From Paenibacillus phoenicis (GTDB lineage Bacteria; Bacillota; Bacilli; Paenibacillales; Paenibacillaceae), in the NCBI RefSeq assembly GCF_034718895.1, contig NZ_JAYERP010000001.1, positions 1,798,001-1,862,000 of the forward strand: a stretch of DNA of 64,000 bases, in the 5' to 3' direction. The notes under the pieces were generated by a model. The model searched no databases, was not told the DNA's origin, and saw only the letters and a list, made by a program, of their open reading frames with translations. The translations under genes were made by a program, and so were the position numbers. Every line of letters begins with the position of its first letter. The stretch's first letter is position 1. Shown here one piece after another: positions 52,971 through 61,993 of this stretch.

Positions 52971-55535
52971 TTACATCAGCATTTGCGGATCGACATCGAT
53001 ACTGATCTGAAGCAATGCATCGCGCCATTGGTCCAGCGTCGCCGCTGCTGTCTCCTGGACCAGGCTCACCGCATCAAGGTCGCCGCGGTATTTCACCATG
53101 CACTGGATCCGATAGCGGTTCTTGATACGCGGGATCGGCGAAGCTACCGGGCCAAGAATGTCCAGCGCCGCCGGCACGAACCGGTCCAGGCTGCCGAACC
53201 ATCCCTGGCGCTGGGCTTTCGCCCGCAGGTCGCCGGCAAAATTCTCAGCCATCCGCAGCAGCAGCGGCAGCTTCTCATGCGACAGCGTAACCAGGATCAG
53301 CCGGCTGTACGGCGGATAATGCATCGTCTTACGCGTCTTCAGCTCCTCGCGGACAAACGATAAATAATCGTGGCCGCTGGCGTGTACGATCGAATAATGC
53401 TCCGGCATGTAAGACTGGATAAATACCTCTCCGGGCAGCTGGTGCCGCCCTGCGCGGCCGGCAACCTGCGTGAGCAGCTGGAACGTTTTCTCCGCCGAAC
53501 GGAAATCCGGGAAATTCAGCGCCGTATCCGCCGCGATTACGCCAACCAGCGTCACGTCAGGAAAATCCAGCCCCTTTGCTACCATCTGCGTGCCTAGCAG
53601 TACATCGCCTTTTTTCTCGCGGAACGCCTGCAACAGCTTCTCATGGGCGCCTTTTTCGCTAGTCGTGTCAACGTCCATGCGAATAACGCGAATGCCAGGA
53701 AACAGCTTGGCCAGCTCCCCTTCCACCCGCTGGGTTCCAGTACCGAAATAACGGATATGCTCGCTGCCGCATTCCGGGCAAACAGACGGTGCGGCTTCCG
53801 CATAACCGCAATAATGACAACGCAGGTTGTTTGACTTCTGATGATAGGTCAACGAGATGTCGCAATTCGGACAACTCGCCACATATCCGCAGGTCCGGCA
53901 CATCACAAACGTCGAATACCCACGCCGGTTCAGCAACAACACGGTTTGCTCGCCGCGCTCCAGGCGGGCGGCAATGCCTTGATGCAGCGCGCGGCTGAAC
54001 ATCGAGCGGTTGCCTTCCTTCAGCTCCTCGCGCATATCGACGATCTGAACGCCGGGCAGCCGGCTGCCAGCCGGACGCTGCTTCATCTCCAGCAGGATCG
54101 GGGCAAACTCCCCGAACTCGCCGCCTCCGGAACGCGCCGCGTGGTAGCTTTCCAGCGACGGCGTGGCCGAACCTAGAATCACGGCGGCCCCATGCTGGCG
54201 GGCCCGTCTCACCGCCACATCGCGGGCATGGTATTTTGGCGTTTCCTCCTGCTTGTAGGAGGTTTCATGCTCTTCGTCCATCACAATCAGACCAAGCCGG
54301 CTGAACGGGGCGAAGATGGCCGAGCGCGCGCCAATCGCCACTTCCACGCGGCCTTCGCGGATTTTGCGCCATTCGTCGTACCGTTCGCCGGTGGACAGGC
54401 GGCTGTGCAGTACCGCCACCTTCGCGCCAAAGCGCCCCTTAAACCGTTCAACCATTTGCGGGGTCAGCGAAATTTCCGGCACGAGCACGATCGCCTGACG
54501 ACCCGAATCGATGCAGCGTTCGATCGTCTGCAAGTACACCTCGGTTTTGCCGCTGCCCGTCACGCCGTGCAGCAAGAACACTTCATGCCGCTGGGCGTCC
54601 AGCGTTTCCGCGAGACGGCGGTACACCAGCTCCTGCTCAGGCGTGCGCGGCAGCGGCTCGCTGCGTTGGAAGCGCCGGCCTTGGTATGGATCGCGGAACA
54701 CCTCGACATCCTCGATGACGGCAAAGCCCTTCTCCGCCAGCTTCTTCACGGTACCGGCGGTCACCTGCAGCGTCGACAGGACATCTTGAAGCGACTGCGG
54801 CAACCCAACCTCCAGCAAGTATTGCAGCACTTCCTTTTGCCGGCGCGCCTGCGGGCCAAACGACGCGAGCGCCTCCTGCGCCGCCTGACCGCTGACAGCG
54901 GCAGCAACGGTTTTGACCGTCTTCTTGCGCACCTTGTCCTTGATCGCCTGGCTTTCCGTCAGCACGCCCCGGGCCAGCATATCTTTGATGAGGCCGGCAG
55001 CCTCCGGATATTTAGCCCCAAGCTGATTCATCGTGACGGTATCGGAGGCCCGGACGAAACGTAAAATTTCCTCTTCCTCAGGCGTGAGCAAATGTGGGAA
55101 CGTAAAGGCATGGTTTTCGCCTTCTGCCCGTCCATCCGCCCCGGTCAATGCCCCTTCTTCAGCTGCGTCATCCGCCACACGAATATACCGCTCGGTCTTG
55201 CCCTTCAGTGCCGCTGGAATCATCGCTTGCAGCGCTGCAATCAGACTGCAGGCATATTTGCGGCTCATCCACTCCGCCAATTCCACCAGGTCCGGCGGCA
55301 GCGGCGGCATCATGTCAAGCAATTCCTGAATCGGCTTCATCCGCGCCGGGTCCATCTCCGGCTGCTCATGTAAGGACACGACAAAGCCCTGAACCGTACG
55401 GCGCCCGAACGGAACACCTACCCGGCTACCCACCTCGATCCAGCCGGCCATCGATTCAGGGATTAAATAGTCAAAAGGCCGGTCGGTTTCCCGGCTCGGC
55501 ACATCAACAATCACTTTGGCCATACGGTAGGTCAT
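52971..55535 (-). CDS. priA: Primosomal helicase PriA
   Basis: An 854-residue replication restart helicase. The N-terminal DNA-binding domain (1-200) precedes LLHGVTGSGKTEVY (Walker A), IVMDEEHETSYKQ (DEEH) and the two-zinc Cys block (CRTCGYVASCPNCD, LRCHYCGY, CPECGS), then QVAGRAGR. The first ATG overlaps the coaBC stop in ATGA and is used here; a second ATG lies four codons on. The linker near 135-150 is slightly longer than usual. Confidence 0.95.
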   Translation of the reverse strand: MTYRMAKVIVDVPSRETDRPFDYLIPESMAGWIEVGSRVGVPFGRRTVQGFVVSLHEQPEMDPARMKPIQELLDMMPPLPPDLVELAEWMSRKYACSLIAALQAMIPAALKGKTERYIRVADDAAEEGALTGADGRAEGENHAFTFPHLLTPEEEEILRFVRASDTVTMNQLGAKYPEAAGLIKDMLARGVLTESQAIKDKVRKKTVKTVAAAVSGQAAQEALASFGPQARRQKEVLQYLLEVGLPQSLQDVLSTLQVTAGTVKKLAEKGFAVIEDVEVFRDPYQGRRFQRSEPLPRTPEQELVYRRLAETLDAQRHEVFLLHGVTGSGKTEVYLQTIERCIDSGRQAIVLVPEISLTPQMVERFKGRFGAKVAVLHSRLSTGERYDEWRKIREGRVEVAIGARSAIFAPFSRLGLIVMDEEHETSYKQEETPKYHARDVAVRRARQHGAAVILGSATPSLESYHAARSGGGEFGEFAPILLEMKQRPAGSRLPGVQIVDMREELKEGNRSMFSRALHQGIAARLERGEQTVLLLNRRGYSTFVMCRTCGYVASCPNCDISLTYHQKSNNLRCHYCGYAEAAPSVCPECGSEHIRYFGTGTQRVEGELAKLFPGIRVIRMDVDTTSEKGAHEKLLQAFREKKGDVLLGTQMVAKGLDFPDVTLVGVIAADTALNFPDFRSAEKTFQLLTQVAGRAGRHQLPGEVFIQSYMPEHYSIVHASGHDYLSFVREELKTRKTMHYPPYSRLILVTLSHEKLPLLLRMAENFAGDLRAKAQRQGWFGSLDRFVPAALDILGPVASPIPRIKNRYRIQCMVKYRGDLDAVSLVQETAAATLDQWRDALLQISIDVDPQMLM

Positions 55536-56752
55536 CGGTCATTTCCCGCCAACCGTTCGGCAGCCAGCTCCATAATCTGCAACGCCACCTCATCCTTGGT
55601 CATCTGCGGCACAGATCGAACTAAGCCGGATGCGTCGTAGATGTTCACGATGTTGGTTTCGGAACCAAATCCCGCTCCCTGCACGGTCACATCGTTAGCA
55701 ACCAGAAGATCGCAGTTTTTGCGCTTCAGCTTATCCATGGCGTGCTGCTCCACATTTTCCGTTTCGGCGGCAAAGCCGATCAGGAACTGCGTTGTTTTTT
55801 GCTTGCCTAGGGTCTCCAGGATATCGATGTTTTTTACGAGCTCCAGCACAAGCGAATCCCCGGTTTTTTTGATCTTCTGTACGGCCGCTTCCTTTGGCCG
55901 GTAATCCGCTACGGCGGCGGCCTTAACGAGGATGTCGGTATTCGCCCATGCCGCCTGCACCGCCTCAAACATGTCTTGAGCCGACTGTACGCGGGTAACC
56001 GGAATGCCGACCGGAGGCTCCACCTGCGTATGCCCAGCGATCAGCACGACCTCGGCACCAAGGCGCTGCGCCGCTTTGGCGATGGCGAAGCCCATTTTTC
56101 CCGAGGAATCGTTGGTGATATAGCGAACCGGGTCAATTCGTTCCACGGTCCCTCCCGCGGTGACGACGACTTTTTTGCCGGCCAAAGGCTTCTGCGCGAT
56201 GCGAGCTTCCCGTGCAAAATAATCCTTCACCACCCGGACGATCGTCTCCGGCTCCTCCATCCGTCCTTTCCCGACATATCCGCACGCCAGGAGGCCTTCG
56301 CCGGGCTCGATCATCATGACGCCGCGCGCCGTCAGCTCCGCCATATTGCGGACAACCGCCGGGTGCTCGTACATGTGCACATTCATCGCCGGTGCCAGCA
56401 TAATCGGCGCCTGGGTCGCCAGCAGCGTCGTCGAGAGCATCTCATCTGCGATCCCCGCCGCCATTTTGCCGATGATATTTGCGGTGGCCGGAGCGACCAG
56501 CACCAGATCAGCCCAATCCGCTAAATTAATATGTGCGATGGATTCGGCGTGTTTTTCGTCAAAGGTATCGGTGTATACGAAATTTTTCGATAACGCCTGC
56601 ATCGTCAGCTCTGTGATAAATTTGGTTGCAGATTGGGTCATAATGACGCGGACCTCCGCGCCTTCCTTCACCAGCTTGCTGCACAAGGATGCCGCTTTAA
56701 ACGCGGCAATGCCGCCGGTCACGCCTAATAAAACCTTCTTGCCGGTTAACAT
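55532..56752 (-). CDS. coaBC: Phosphopantothenoylcysteine decarboxylase / synthetase
   Basis: A 406-residue bifunctional coenzyme A biosynthesis enzyme. The CoaC flavin domain (1-180) has GVTGGIAAFKA, active-site His in NLADWADLVLVAPATAN region and PAMNVHMYEHP. The CoaB domain (about 190-406) has VVVTAGGTVERIDPVRYITNDSSGKMG (split across motif), binding CTP. GAGGGG precedes the ATG. It precedes priA in the standard order. Confidence 0.95.
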   Translation of the reverse strand: MLTGKKVLLGVTGGIAAFKAASLCSKLVKEGAEVRVIMTQSATKFITELTMQALSKNFVYTDTFDEKHAESIAHINLADWADLVLVAPATANIIGKMAAGIADEMLSTTLLATQAPIMLAPAMNVHMYEHPAVVRNMAELTARGVMMIEPGEGLLACGYVGKGRMEEPETIVRVVKDYFAREARIAQKPLAGKKVVVTAGGTVERIDPVRYITNDSSGKMGFAIAKAAQRLGAEVVLIAGHTQVEPPVGIPVTRVQSAQDMFEAVQAAWANTDILVKAAAVADYRPKEAAVQKIKKTGDSLVLELVKNIDILETLGKQKTTQFLIGFAAETENVEQHAMDKLKRKNCDLLVANDVTVQGAGFGSETNIVNIYDASGLVRSVPQMTKDEVALQIMELAAERLAGNDR

Positions 56753-56776
56753 CGCTACCCCTCGCTTTCCCCAAAC

Positions 56777-56803
56777 GAAAAAAATAACAACCTCGCGGTT
56801 GTC
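56777..56803 (-). terminator. Terminator of the gmk-rpoZ transcript
   Basis: On the minus strand ACAACCGCGAGGTTGT is followed by TATTTTTTT. Confidence 0.75.
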
Positions 56804-56860
56804 GTAAAAAGAAGCCCGGAGGCCTTTCGTATATGCTTTGTTCTCTGAGTTAGTCTGGAA

Positions 56861-57085
56861 TTAGTCTTTGTTGATCTCTTCCGACACTACGTCATCTTGT
56901 TTCAGCTTAATGTAGTCCCCGTAGATCTCTTCGAGGGCAATGCCCACTGGCTTGTGCGACTTCGGTTGCTTCAGTTCGCTCTTCTCGCCTTCGCGCAGCT
57001 GTCTCGCGCGCCGGGAAGCCGCAACAACCAAAGAGTATTTGCTGCCGACTTTTCCAAGCATCTTGTCAATCGATGGATACAGCAT
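56861..57085 (-). CDS. rpoZ: RNA polymerase omega subunit
   Basis: A 74-residue subunit that helps assemble RNA polymerase: MLYPSIDKMLGKVGSKYSLV, ASRRARQLREG and the KPVGIALEEI block. ATG 57085 follows AGAGGTG; the in-frame GTG upstream is inside that site. Confidence 0.94.
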   Translation of the reverse strand: MLYPSIDKMLGKVGSKYSLVVAASRRARQLREGEKSELKQPKSHKPVGIALEEIYGDYIKLKQDDVVSEEINKD

Positions 57086-57135
57086 GTTCAAAAACACCTC
57101 TTCTTATTTGGACTCATCGCCATATGAAGCGTTAG

Positions 57136-57714
57136 CTAGCACGACTTTCGGATTCTGCAATGCTCAGCGATGATAATGGATTGTATTCTCTGGCAAGCTA
57201 AATCGATCTCGTCATTGACGACGGCGTAATCATAATTCTCCATCAGTCCGATCTCATGGGCCGCCACGCTCATGCGGTGATCGATCGTCGCCTGGTTCTC
57301 CGTTCCCCGACCTTGAATCCGGCCTTTCAACTCATCAAGCGACGGGGGAAGCAGGAACACGAACACGCCCTCAGGGAATTTCTCCTTAACCTTGAGCGCC
57401 CCCTGAACTTCGATTTCCAAAATGATATCTTTCCCGCCAGCCAGCGTCTCCTCCACGAAATCGCGGGGAGTCCCGTAAAAATTGCCTACGTACTCCGCAT
57501 ACTCCAGAAGCTGATCGTTCTCGATCATTTCCTGGAATTGCTCACGGGTTTTGAAAAAATAATTGACGCCGTTCTCTTCCCCCGCCCGGGGTTGCCGTGT
57601 GGTGGCCGAGACGGAATAAACCAGCTCCGGCATCCGCTTGCGCAGCTCAGTGCATACTGTTCCTTTGCCAACGCCAGACGGTCCGGATAATACGATAAGT
57701 AACCCTTTAGACAT
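57136..57714 (-). CDS. gmk: Guanylate kinase
   Basis: A 192-residue kinase forming GDP from GMP. The P-loop is [12 protein letters not shown], followed by [14 protein letters not shown] and [12 protein letters not shown], the GMP-binding elements. GGAGAG precedes ATG 57714. It sits between remA and rpoZ. Confidence 0.96.
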   Translation of the reverse strand: MSKGLLIVLSGPSGVGKGTVCTELRKRMPELVYSVSATTRQPRAGEENGVNYFFKTREQFQEMIENDQLLEYAEYVGNFYGTPRDFVEETLAGGKDIILEIEVQGALKVKEKFPEGVFVFLLPPSLDELKGRIQGRGTENQATIDHRMSVAAHEIGLMENYDYAVVNDEIDLACQRIQSIIIAEHCRIRKSC

Positions 57715-57727
57715 AGCTCTCTCCATT

Positions 57728-57988
57728 TTATTCGTCGTTGTCTTCTTCCTTGGTGGACAAACGATGAGCGACGGTCTCTGGCTGTACCGCCGATAATATC
57801 ACATGATCGCTGTCCGTGATGATCACCGCGCGCGTACGCCGCCCGTATGTAGCATCGATCAGCATGTGGCGATCTCTCGCCTCCTGAATGATCCGCTTGA
57901 TCGGCGCAGACTCGGGGCTGACGATCGATATGATCCGGTTGGCCGATACGATATTACCGAAGCCGATGTTAATAAGTTTAATTGCCAT
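57728..57988 (-). CDS. remA: Extracellular matrix regulator RemA
   Basis: An 86-residue DUF370 protein: [28 protein letters not shown] (split), [20 protein letters not shown]. In Bacillus it is a DNA-binding activator of matrix genes. It may also act on the exopolysaccharide operon in this window, but that is inference. GGGGG lies upstream. Confidence 0.94.
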   Translation of the reverse strand: MAIKLINIGFGNIVSANRIISIVSPESAPIKRIIQEARDRHMLIDATYGRRTRAVIITDSDHVILSAVQPETVAHRLSTKEEDNDE

Positions 57989-58041
57989 ATTCAGGTAGTT
58001 CCCCCTAATTTGCTTGACTCACCCGGCGCCGGGTAGATGGC

Positions 58042-58938
58042 TTACTCGAGATTCGCCGCCTGCTCGCGGATCTTCTCTAACTCGGCCTTCAACTCGACAA
58101 CCAGGTTGACTAGAGCCAAATGATTGGCTTTAGATCCAATCGTATTGGTTTCCCGGTTCATTTCCTGTATGAGAAAATCCAGCTTGCGCCCTACCGGTTC
58201 ATAAGCTTGAAGCAGACTGCGGCACTGTTCGAAGTGGCTCTTCAGCCGAATCAGCTCCTCATCGATGTTAGACCGGTCCGCAAACACGGCCACTTCCATC
58301 GCAAATCGCTGCTCGTCGTAGTTCCCCTCTAACAGTTCGGCTAGCCGATTTTTCAGACGGCTCCGGTACTCTTTCACGACTTCCGGAGCCAACCGAACCA
58401 TTTCGCCGTGGATCGCTTCCAGCCGCTGCAGTCGCTCACCCAAATCGGCGGCCAAATGCTTCCCTTCCCGTTCCCGCATACCTAAAAGCCCAATCAGCGC
58501 TTCCTCCAAGCCTTCGGTCAGCACCTGTTCCCATCCGGGATCAGCACTGCCGGCCGGGGCTGCTTCCTCGGGCGTCGTCAAGGCATCCGGCAGGGATAGC
58601 AAATCTCTGGCGCTTAGCTTCGCGTCGACACCATAGTGCTTGGCGAGCTCACCCGCTGCCTTTAGGTACGCTTCGACGACCGGACGGTTTAATACGTAAG
58701 GAAGGGTGCCGGATTCATCGCGTTCTTTACTGATGTATACATCAATGCGTCCCCGTTTGATATGGCGCTGAACCAGGCGCCTTAGTCCGTCTTCGTAGCA
58801 CGTCCATTCCCGCGGCATCCGCAGAACAACCTCAGCATACCGATGGTTGACGGACTTGATTTCAAATTGGACGACGTAACCGCCATACGATCTGACGGCC
58901 CCACCGTACCCAGTCATACTGTGCGACATAGGCATCAC
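58042..58938 (-). CDS. YicC-family endoribonuclease
   Basis: A 298-residue protein of the YicC/YloC family, recently assigned as an RNase. MSHSMTGYG at the start, KSVNHRYAEVVLRMPRE, and the C-terminal GRKLDFLIQEMNRETNTIGSKA (split) with LVVELKAELEKIREQAANLE are signatures. The start may be GTG 58938 (AGGG eight bases away) or one of the following ATGs. Confidence 0.92.
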   Translation of the reverse strand: MMPMSHSMTGYGGAVRSYGGYVVQFEIKSVNHRYAEVVLRMPREWTCYEDGLRRLVQRHIKRGRIDVYISKERDESGTLPYVLNRPVVEAYLKAAGELAKHYGVDAKLSARDLLSLPDALTTPEEAAPAGSADPGWEQVLTEGLEEALIGLLGMREREGKHLAADLGERLQRLEAIHGEMVRLAPEVVKEYRSRLKNRLAELLEGNYDEQRFAMEVAVFADRSNIDEELIRLKSHFEQCRSLLQAYEPVGRKLDFLIQEMNRETNTIGSKANHLALVNLVVELKAELEKIREQAANLE

Positions 58939-58961
58939 ATCCGTTACCCTATTGTAATTGA

Positions 58962-60887
58962 TTATGACAACCGAGACAAGTGGGCCGAGTCCCGTTTGGA
59001 CTTCTCGCGAATATAATTCGTTAAAGCGACATTCATTTCATAGAACATAAACGGCGTCATGAGATAAATTCCGTTAAAATGCTCCATCGCCGTGTCGAGC
59101 AGCTCTTTGGCGATCTCGACGCCCATCGCCCGCCCCTCTTCGCCTTGCAGTCCTTCCATCCGCTTGCGGACTTCATCCGACAGCTGGATTCCGGGCACCT
59201 CATTATGCAAATATTCGGCGTTTTTGCCGCTGGCCAGCGGCATAATGCCGATGAAGATCGGCACGTCCAAATGCGCCGTCGCCTGCTTGATCGCCACGAT
59301 CAGCTCCGGATCGTATACTGGCTGGGTCATGATGTAATCGGCGCCGGAAGCGATCTTCTTCTCCAATCGCTCCACCGCTTTGTGCAAATGCTTCACATTC
59401 GGATTAAACGCAGCGCCTACGACGAATTTGGCTTTTTGCTTCAAAGGCTTCCCGGAAAAAGAAATCCCTTCGTTCAGCTGCTTGATCATGCGAATGATCT
59501 CAAACGACGTCAAGTCGTACACAGAACTCGCTCCCGGCAGATCGCCAAAGCGGGCAGGGTCGCCCGTCACAGCGAGCACGTGGTCGATGCCCAGCGCATC
59601 GAAGCCCATCATATGCGATTGTGTGCCGATGAGATTGCGGTCCCGGCAGGCGATATGCACCAGCGGTCTCAAGCCGAGCTGAGATTGGACGAGATGTCCA
59701 AGCGCCATGTTGCTCATCCGCGTTACGGCCAGCGAGTTATCTGCCAGCGTGAGCGCATCGATGCCCGCCTCTTTCAAAGCGGCTGCGCCCTCCATGAATT
59801 TCCCGATATCCAGGTCGCGCGGCGGGTCCAGCTCAACGATGACGGTATGCCGCTCTTTCACGAGCTCGGTCAAGCTCGGAAGCTTGCGATTCTCCCCGCC
59901 GCCGGAAACAGCACCCGTTTCGCTGGAGCCCGCAGGCACCGCATTCGGCTGCTCGTTGAGCGATACGCTAGCGGATAGATGCGGTTCAGGCAGCTTCCGT
60001 TCCTTCGCCAGCGGCTGAGCGGCATACCCTTCCAAGGCCTTCGCCATGGCGGCGATATGCTCCGGCGTCGTACCGCAGCAGCCTCCGATCAATCTCGCCC
60101 CCAAATCGGCAAAAGCACGGGCGCACTCCCCAAAATAATCGGGAGTCGCTCCATATACATATTCTCCATCGATATAGTCCGCCAAACCTGCATTTGGGAA
60201 AACGGACATCGGCACGTTGAGCGGCCCCTCCACGTCGTCCATGACACCCATGATTCCTTTTGGACCGGAATGGCAGTTGAAGCCAACCACGTCTGCCCCT
60301 TCTTCAACCAGCGCTCCAAACGCCTGCGGAATCGTAAATCCGTCCAGCGTGCGTCCGATTTGATCGACGGCGAACTGGCAAATGACCGGAACATCCGTCA
60401 GCTTGCGGGCTTGTCCCAAAGCGATCCGCATTTCCCCAAGGTCGTAAAACGTCTCGAACAGCAGCGCATCCACCCCTTCGCTCAGCAAGGCAGCAATTTG
60501 CTGCTCGAAGTATTTCCCGAGCTCTTGGACGGTGACGTTCGCCCGCTTGCCGCCGCGGATGGAACCAACCGCTCCCGCGACATACGCACGTTCGCCCGCC
60601 GCTTGCTTGGCGATCCGTACCGCAGCCCGGTTGATGTCCTCCACCTTGGCCTCCAGTCCGAATTTGGACAATTTATAGTAATTCGCCGAAAACGTATTGG
60701 TTTCCAGCAGCCGTGCCCCGGCATCGAGATAACGGCGATGGATGTCGCCGATCACGTCGGGGCGCAGCAAATTAAATTCTTCATAAGAAATGCCGACCGG
60801 AAAACCCAACTGGTACAAATACGTCCCCATGGCCCCGTCGCCGACAATAATTTCGCGCTCCAAAGTCGTACGCAAATCCGGTTTCAT
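58962..60887 (-). CDS. Bifunctional homocysteine S-methyltransferase / methylenetetrahydrofolate reductase
   Basis: A 641-residue two-domain protein like Bacillus YitJ. The N-terminal zinc domain (about 1-300) transfers methyl groups to homocysteine: GDGAMGTYLYQLG, FNCHSGP and GGCCGTTPEH supply three Cys ligands. A linker (near 300-350) leads to a MetF-like domain (about 355-630) with VELDPPRD, GDPARFGD and TQPVYDPE for FAD and folate. ATG 60887 follows AGGGGGC. No S-box riboswitch was seen upstream. Confidence 0.9.
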   Translation of the reverse strand: MKPDLRTTLEREIIVGDGAMGTYLYQLGFPVGISYEEFNLLRPDVIGDIHRRYLDAGARLLETNTFSANYYKLSKFGLEAKVEDINRAAVRIAKQAAGERAYVAGAVGSIRGGKRANVTVQELGKYFEQQIAALLSEGVDALLFETFYDLGEMRIALGQARKLTDVPVICQFAVDQIGRTLDGFTIPQAFGALVEEGADVVGFNCHSGPKGIMGVMDDVEGPLNVPMSVFPNAGLADYIDGEYVYGATPDYFGECARAFADLGARLIGGCCGTTPEHIAAMAKALEGYAAQPLAKERKLPEPHLSASVSLNEQPNAVPAGSSETGAVSGGGENRKLPSLTELVKERHTVIVELDPPRDLDIGKFMEGAAALKEAGIDALTLADNSLAVTRMSNMALGHLVQSQLGLRPLVHIACRDRNLIGTQSHMMGFDALGIDHVLAVTGDPARFGDLPGASSVYDLTSFEIIRMIKQLNEGISFSGKPLKQKAKFVVGAAFNPNVKHLHKAVERLEKKIASGADYIMTQPVYDPELIVAIKQATAHLDVPIFIGIMPLASGKNAEYLHNEVPGIQLSDEVRKRMEGLQGEEGRAMGVEIAKELLDTAMEHFNGIYLMTPFMFYEMNVALTNYIREKSKRDSAHLSRLS

Positions 60888-61022
60888 GCTTCTGCCCCCT
60901 GACTGCCGTGATGTTATATCGCTGTATGAATCAATCCCGGCGCAAACTATTATCATATTAATTTATCATAAATCGCTCCGATTGATAAGGTATCGTTCCC
61001 AAATATCGCTGGCAGTTATCGT

Positions 61023-61056
61023 AAAAAAAGCCGGGTCCCCGATCAGGGATCCCGGC
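61023..61056 (-). terminator. Terminator of dapF
   Basis: On the minus strand GCCGGGATCCC pairs with GGGGACCCGGC, followed by seven T. Confidence 0.88.
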
Positions 61057-61085
61057 AATCGTTCCATCCTAATTTAATGAACCTC

Positions 61086-61922
61086 TTATATTTCGACGCT
61101 GCCTTTGTACACCGCTTCGGCCGGCCCCGTCATGTATACATGATTGTCGCGTTCATCCCATTCGATAAACAGGTCTCCGCCCTTGAGTCCAATCCAGGCG
61201 GCACGATCCGTCAATCCGTTCAGTACGGAGGATACCAGTGTGGCGCAAGCACCAGTACCGCAAGCCAGCGTTGGGCCCGCCCCGCGTTCCCATACGCGCA
61301 TCTCCACCCGCTGGCGGTTCGTCACGGTGGCGAACTCTACGTTGATCTTGCGCGGGAAGTACGGATGTACCTCCAGCTTTGGTCCCCATGTCGTCACATC
61401 GAAATTCGGCGCATCATCCACATAGATGACGCAATGCGGATTGCCCATAGAGACGGCCGTAAACTTAAATTCCTGGCCGTTCGTCTCAATCGGCTGGCTC
61501 ACCACCGGATTCTGATTCAGCGTCGTTGGGATCGTCAGGCCGTCCAGGATCGGTTCGCCCATGTCGACCCGCACCGTTTTGACCACACCGTCCTCGACCT
61601 GCAAGGTCACTTGCTGAACGCCTGCTCCCAACGTTTCAATCGTTACGCTGTCTTTATCCACCAGACGGTTGTCGTAGACGTATTTGGCTACGCAGCGAAT
61701 CGCGTTGCCGCATTGTTCAGCTTCCGTGCCGTCTGAATTAATGATCCGCATTTTGAAATCCGCTTTGTCCGACGGGAGAATAAACACCAATCCGTCTCCG
61801 CCGACGCCAAAATATCGGTCACACCACCGAATCGCCAGTTCAGATACGTTATCCGGCAGCTGTTGTTCACCATAAAATACGAGAAAGTCGTTACCTAGTC
61901 CATGCATTTTTGTAAATTCCAT
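61086..61922 (-). CDS. dapF: Diaminopimelate epimerase
   Basis: A 278-residue racemase producing meso-diaminopimelate for lysine and cell wall. Both catalytic Cys are visible: EQCGNAIRC and LACGTGACA. The start KMHGLGNDFLVF is canonical. AGGAGTG precedes the ATG. Presence fits a DAP-type peptidoglycan. Confidence 0.96.
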   Translation of the reverse strand: MEFTKMHGLGNDFLVFYGEQQLPDNVSELAIRWCDRYFGVGGDGLVFILPSDKADFKMRIINSDGTEAEQCGNAIRCVAKYVYDNRLVDKDSVTIETLGAGVQQVTLQVEDGVVKTVRVDMGEPILDGLTIPTTLNQNPVVSQPIETNGQEFKFTAVSMGNPHCVIYVDDAPNFDVTTWGPKLEVHPYFPRKINVEFATVTNRQRVEMRVWERGAGPTLACGTGACATLVSSVLNGLTDRAAWIGLKGGDLFIEWDERDNHVYMTGPAEAVYKGSVEI

Positions 61923-61993
61923 GCTAACCCCACTCCTGCATCGTTGGATGATAGGGTTAGTCTAGCTTTTGCCAGGTTCAAAAGCTATTGATT

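Noticed and set aside
60888-61022. S-box (SAM) riboswitch before the homocysteine methyltransferase gene
   Set aside because: I looked for the conserved core and terminator and did not find them.
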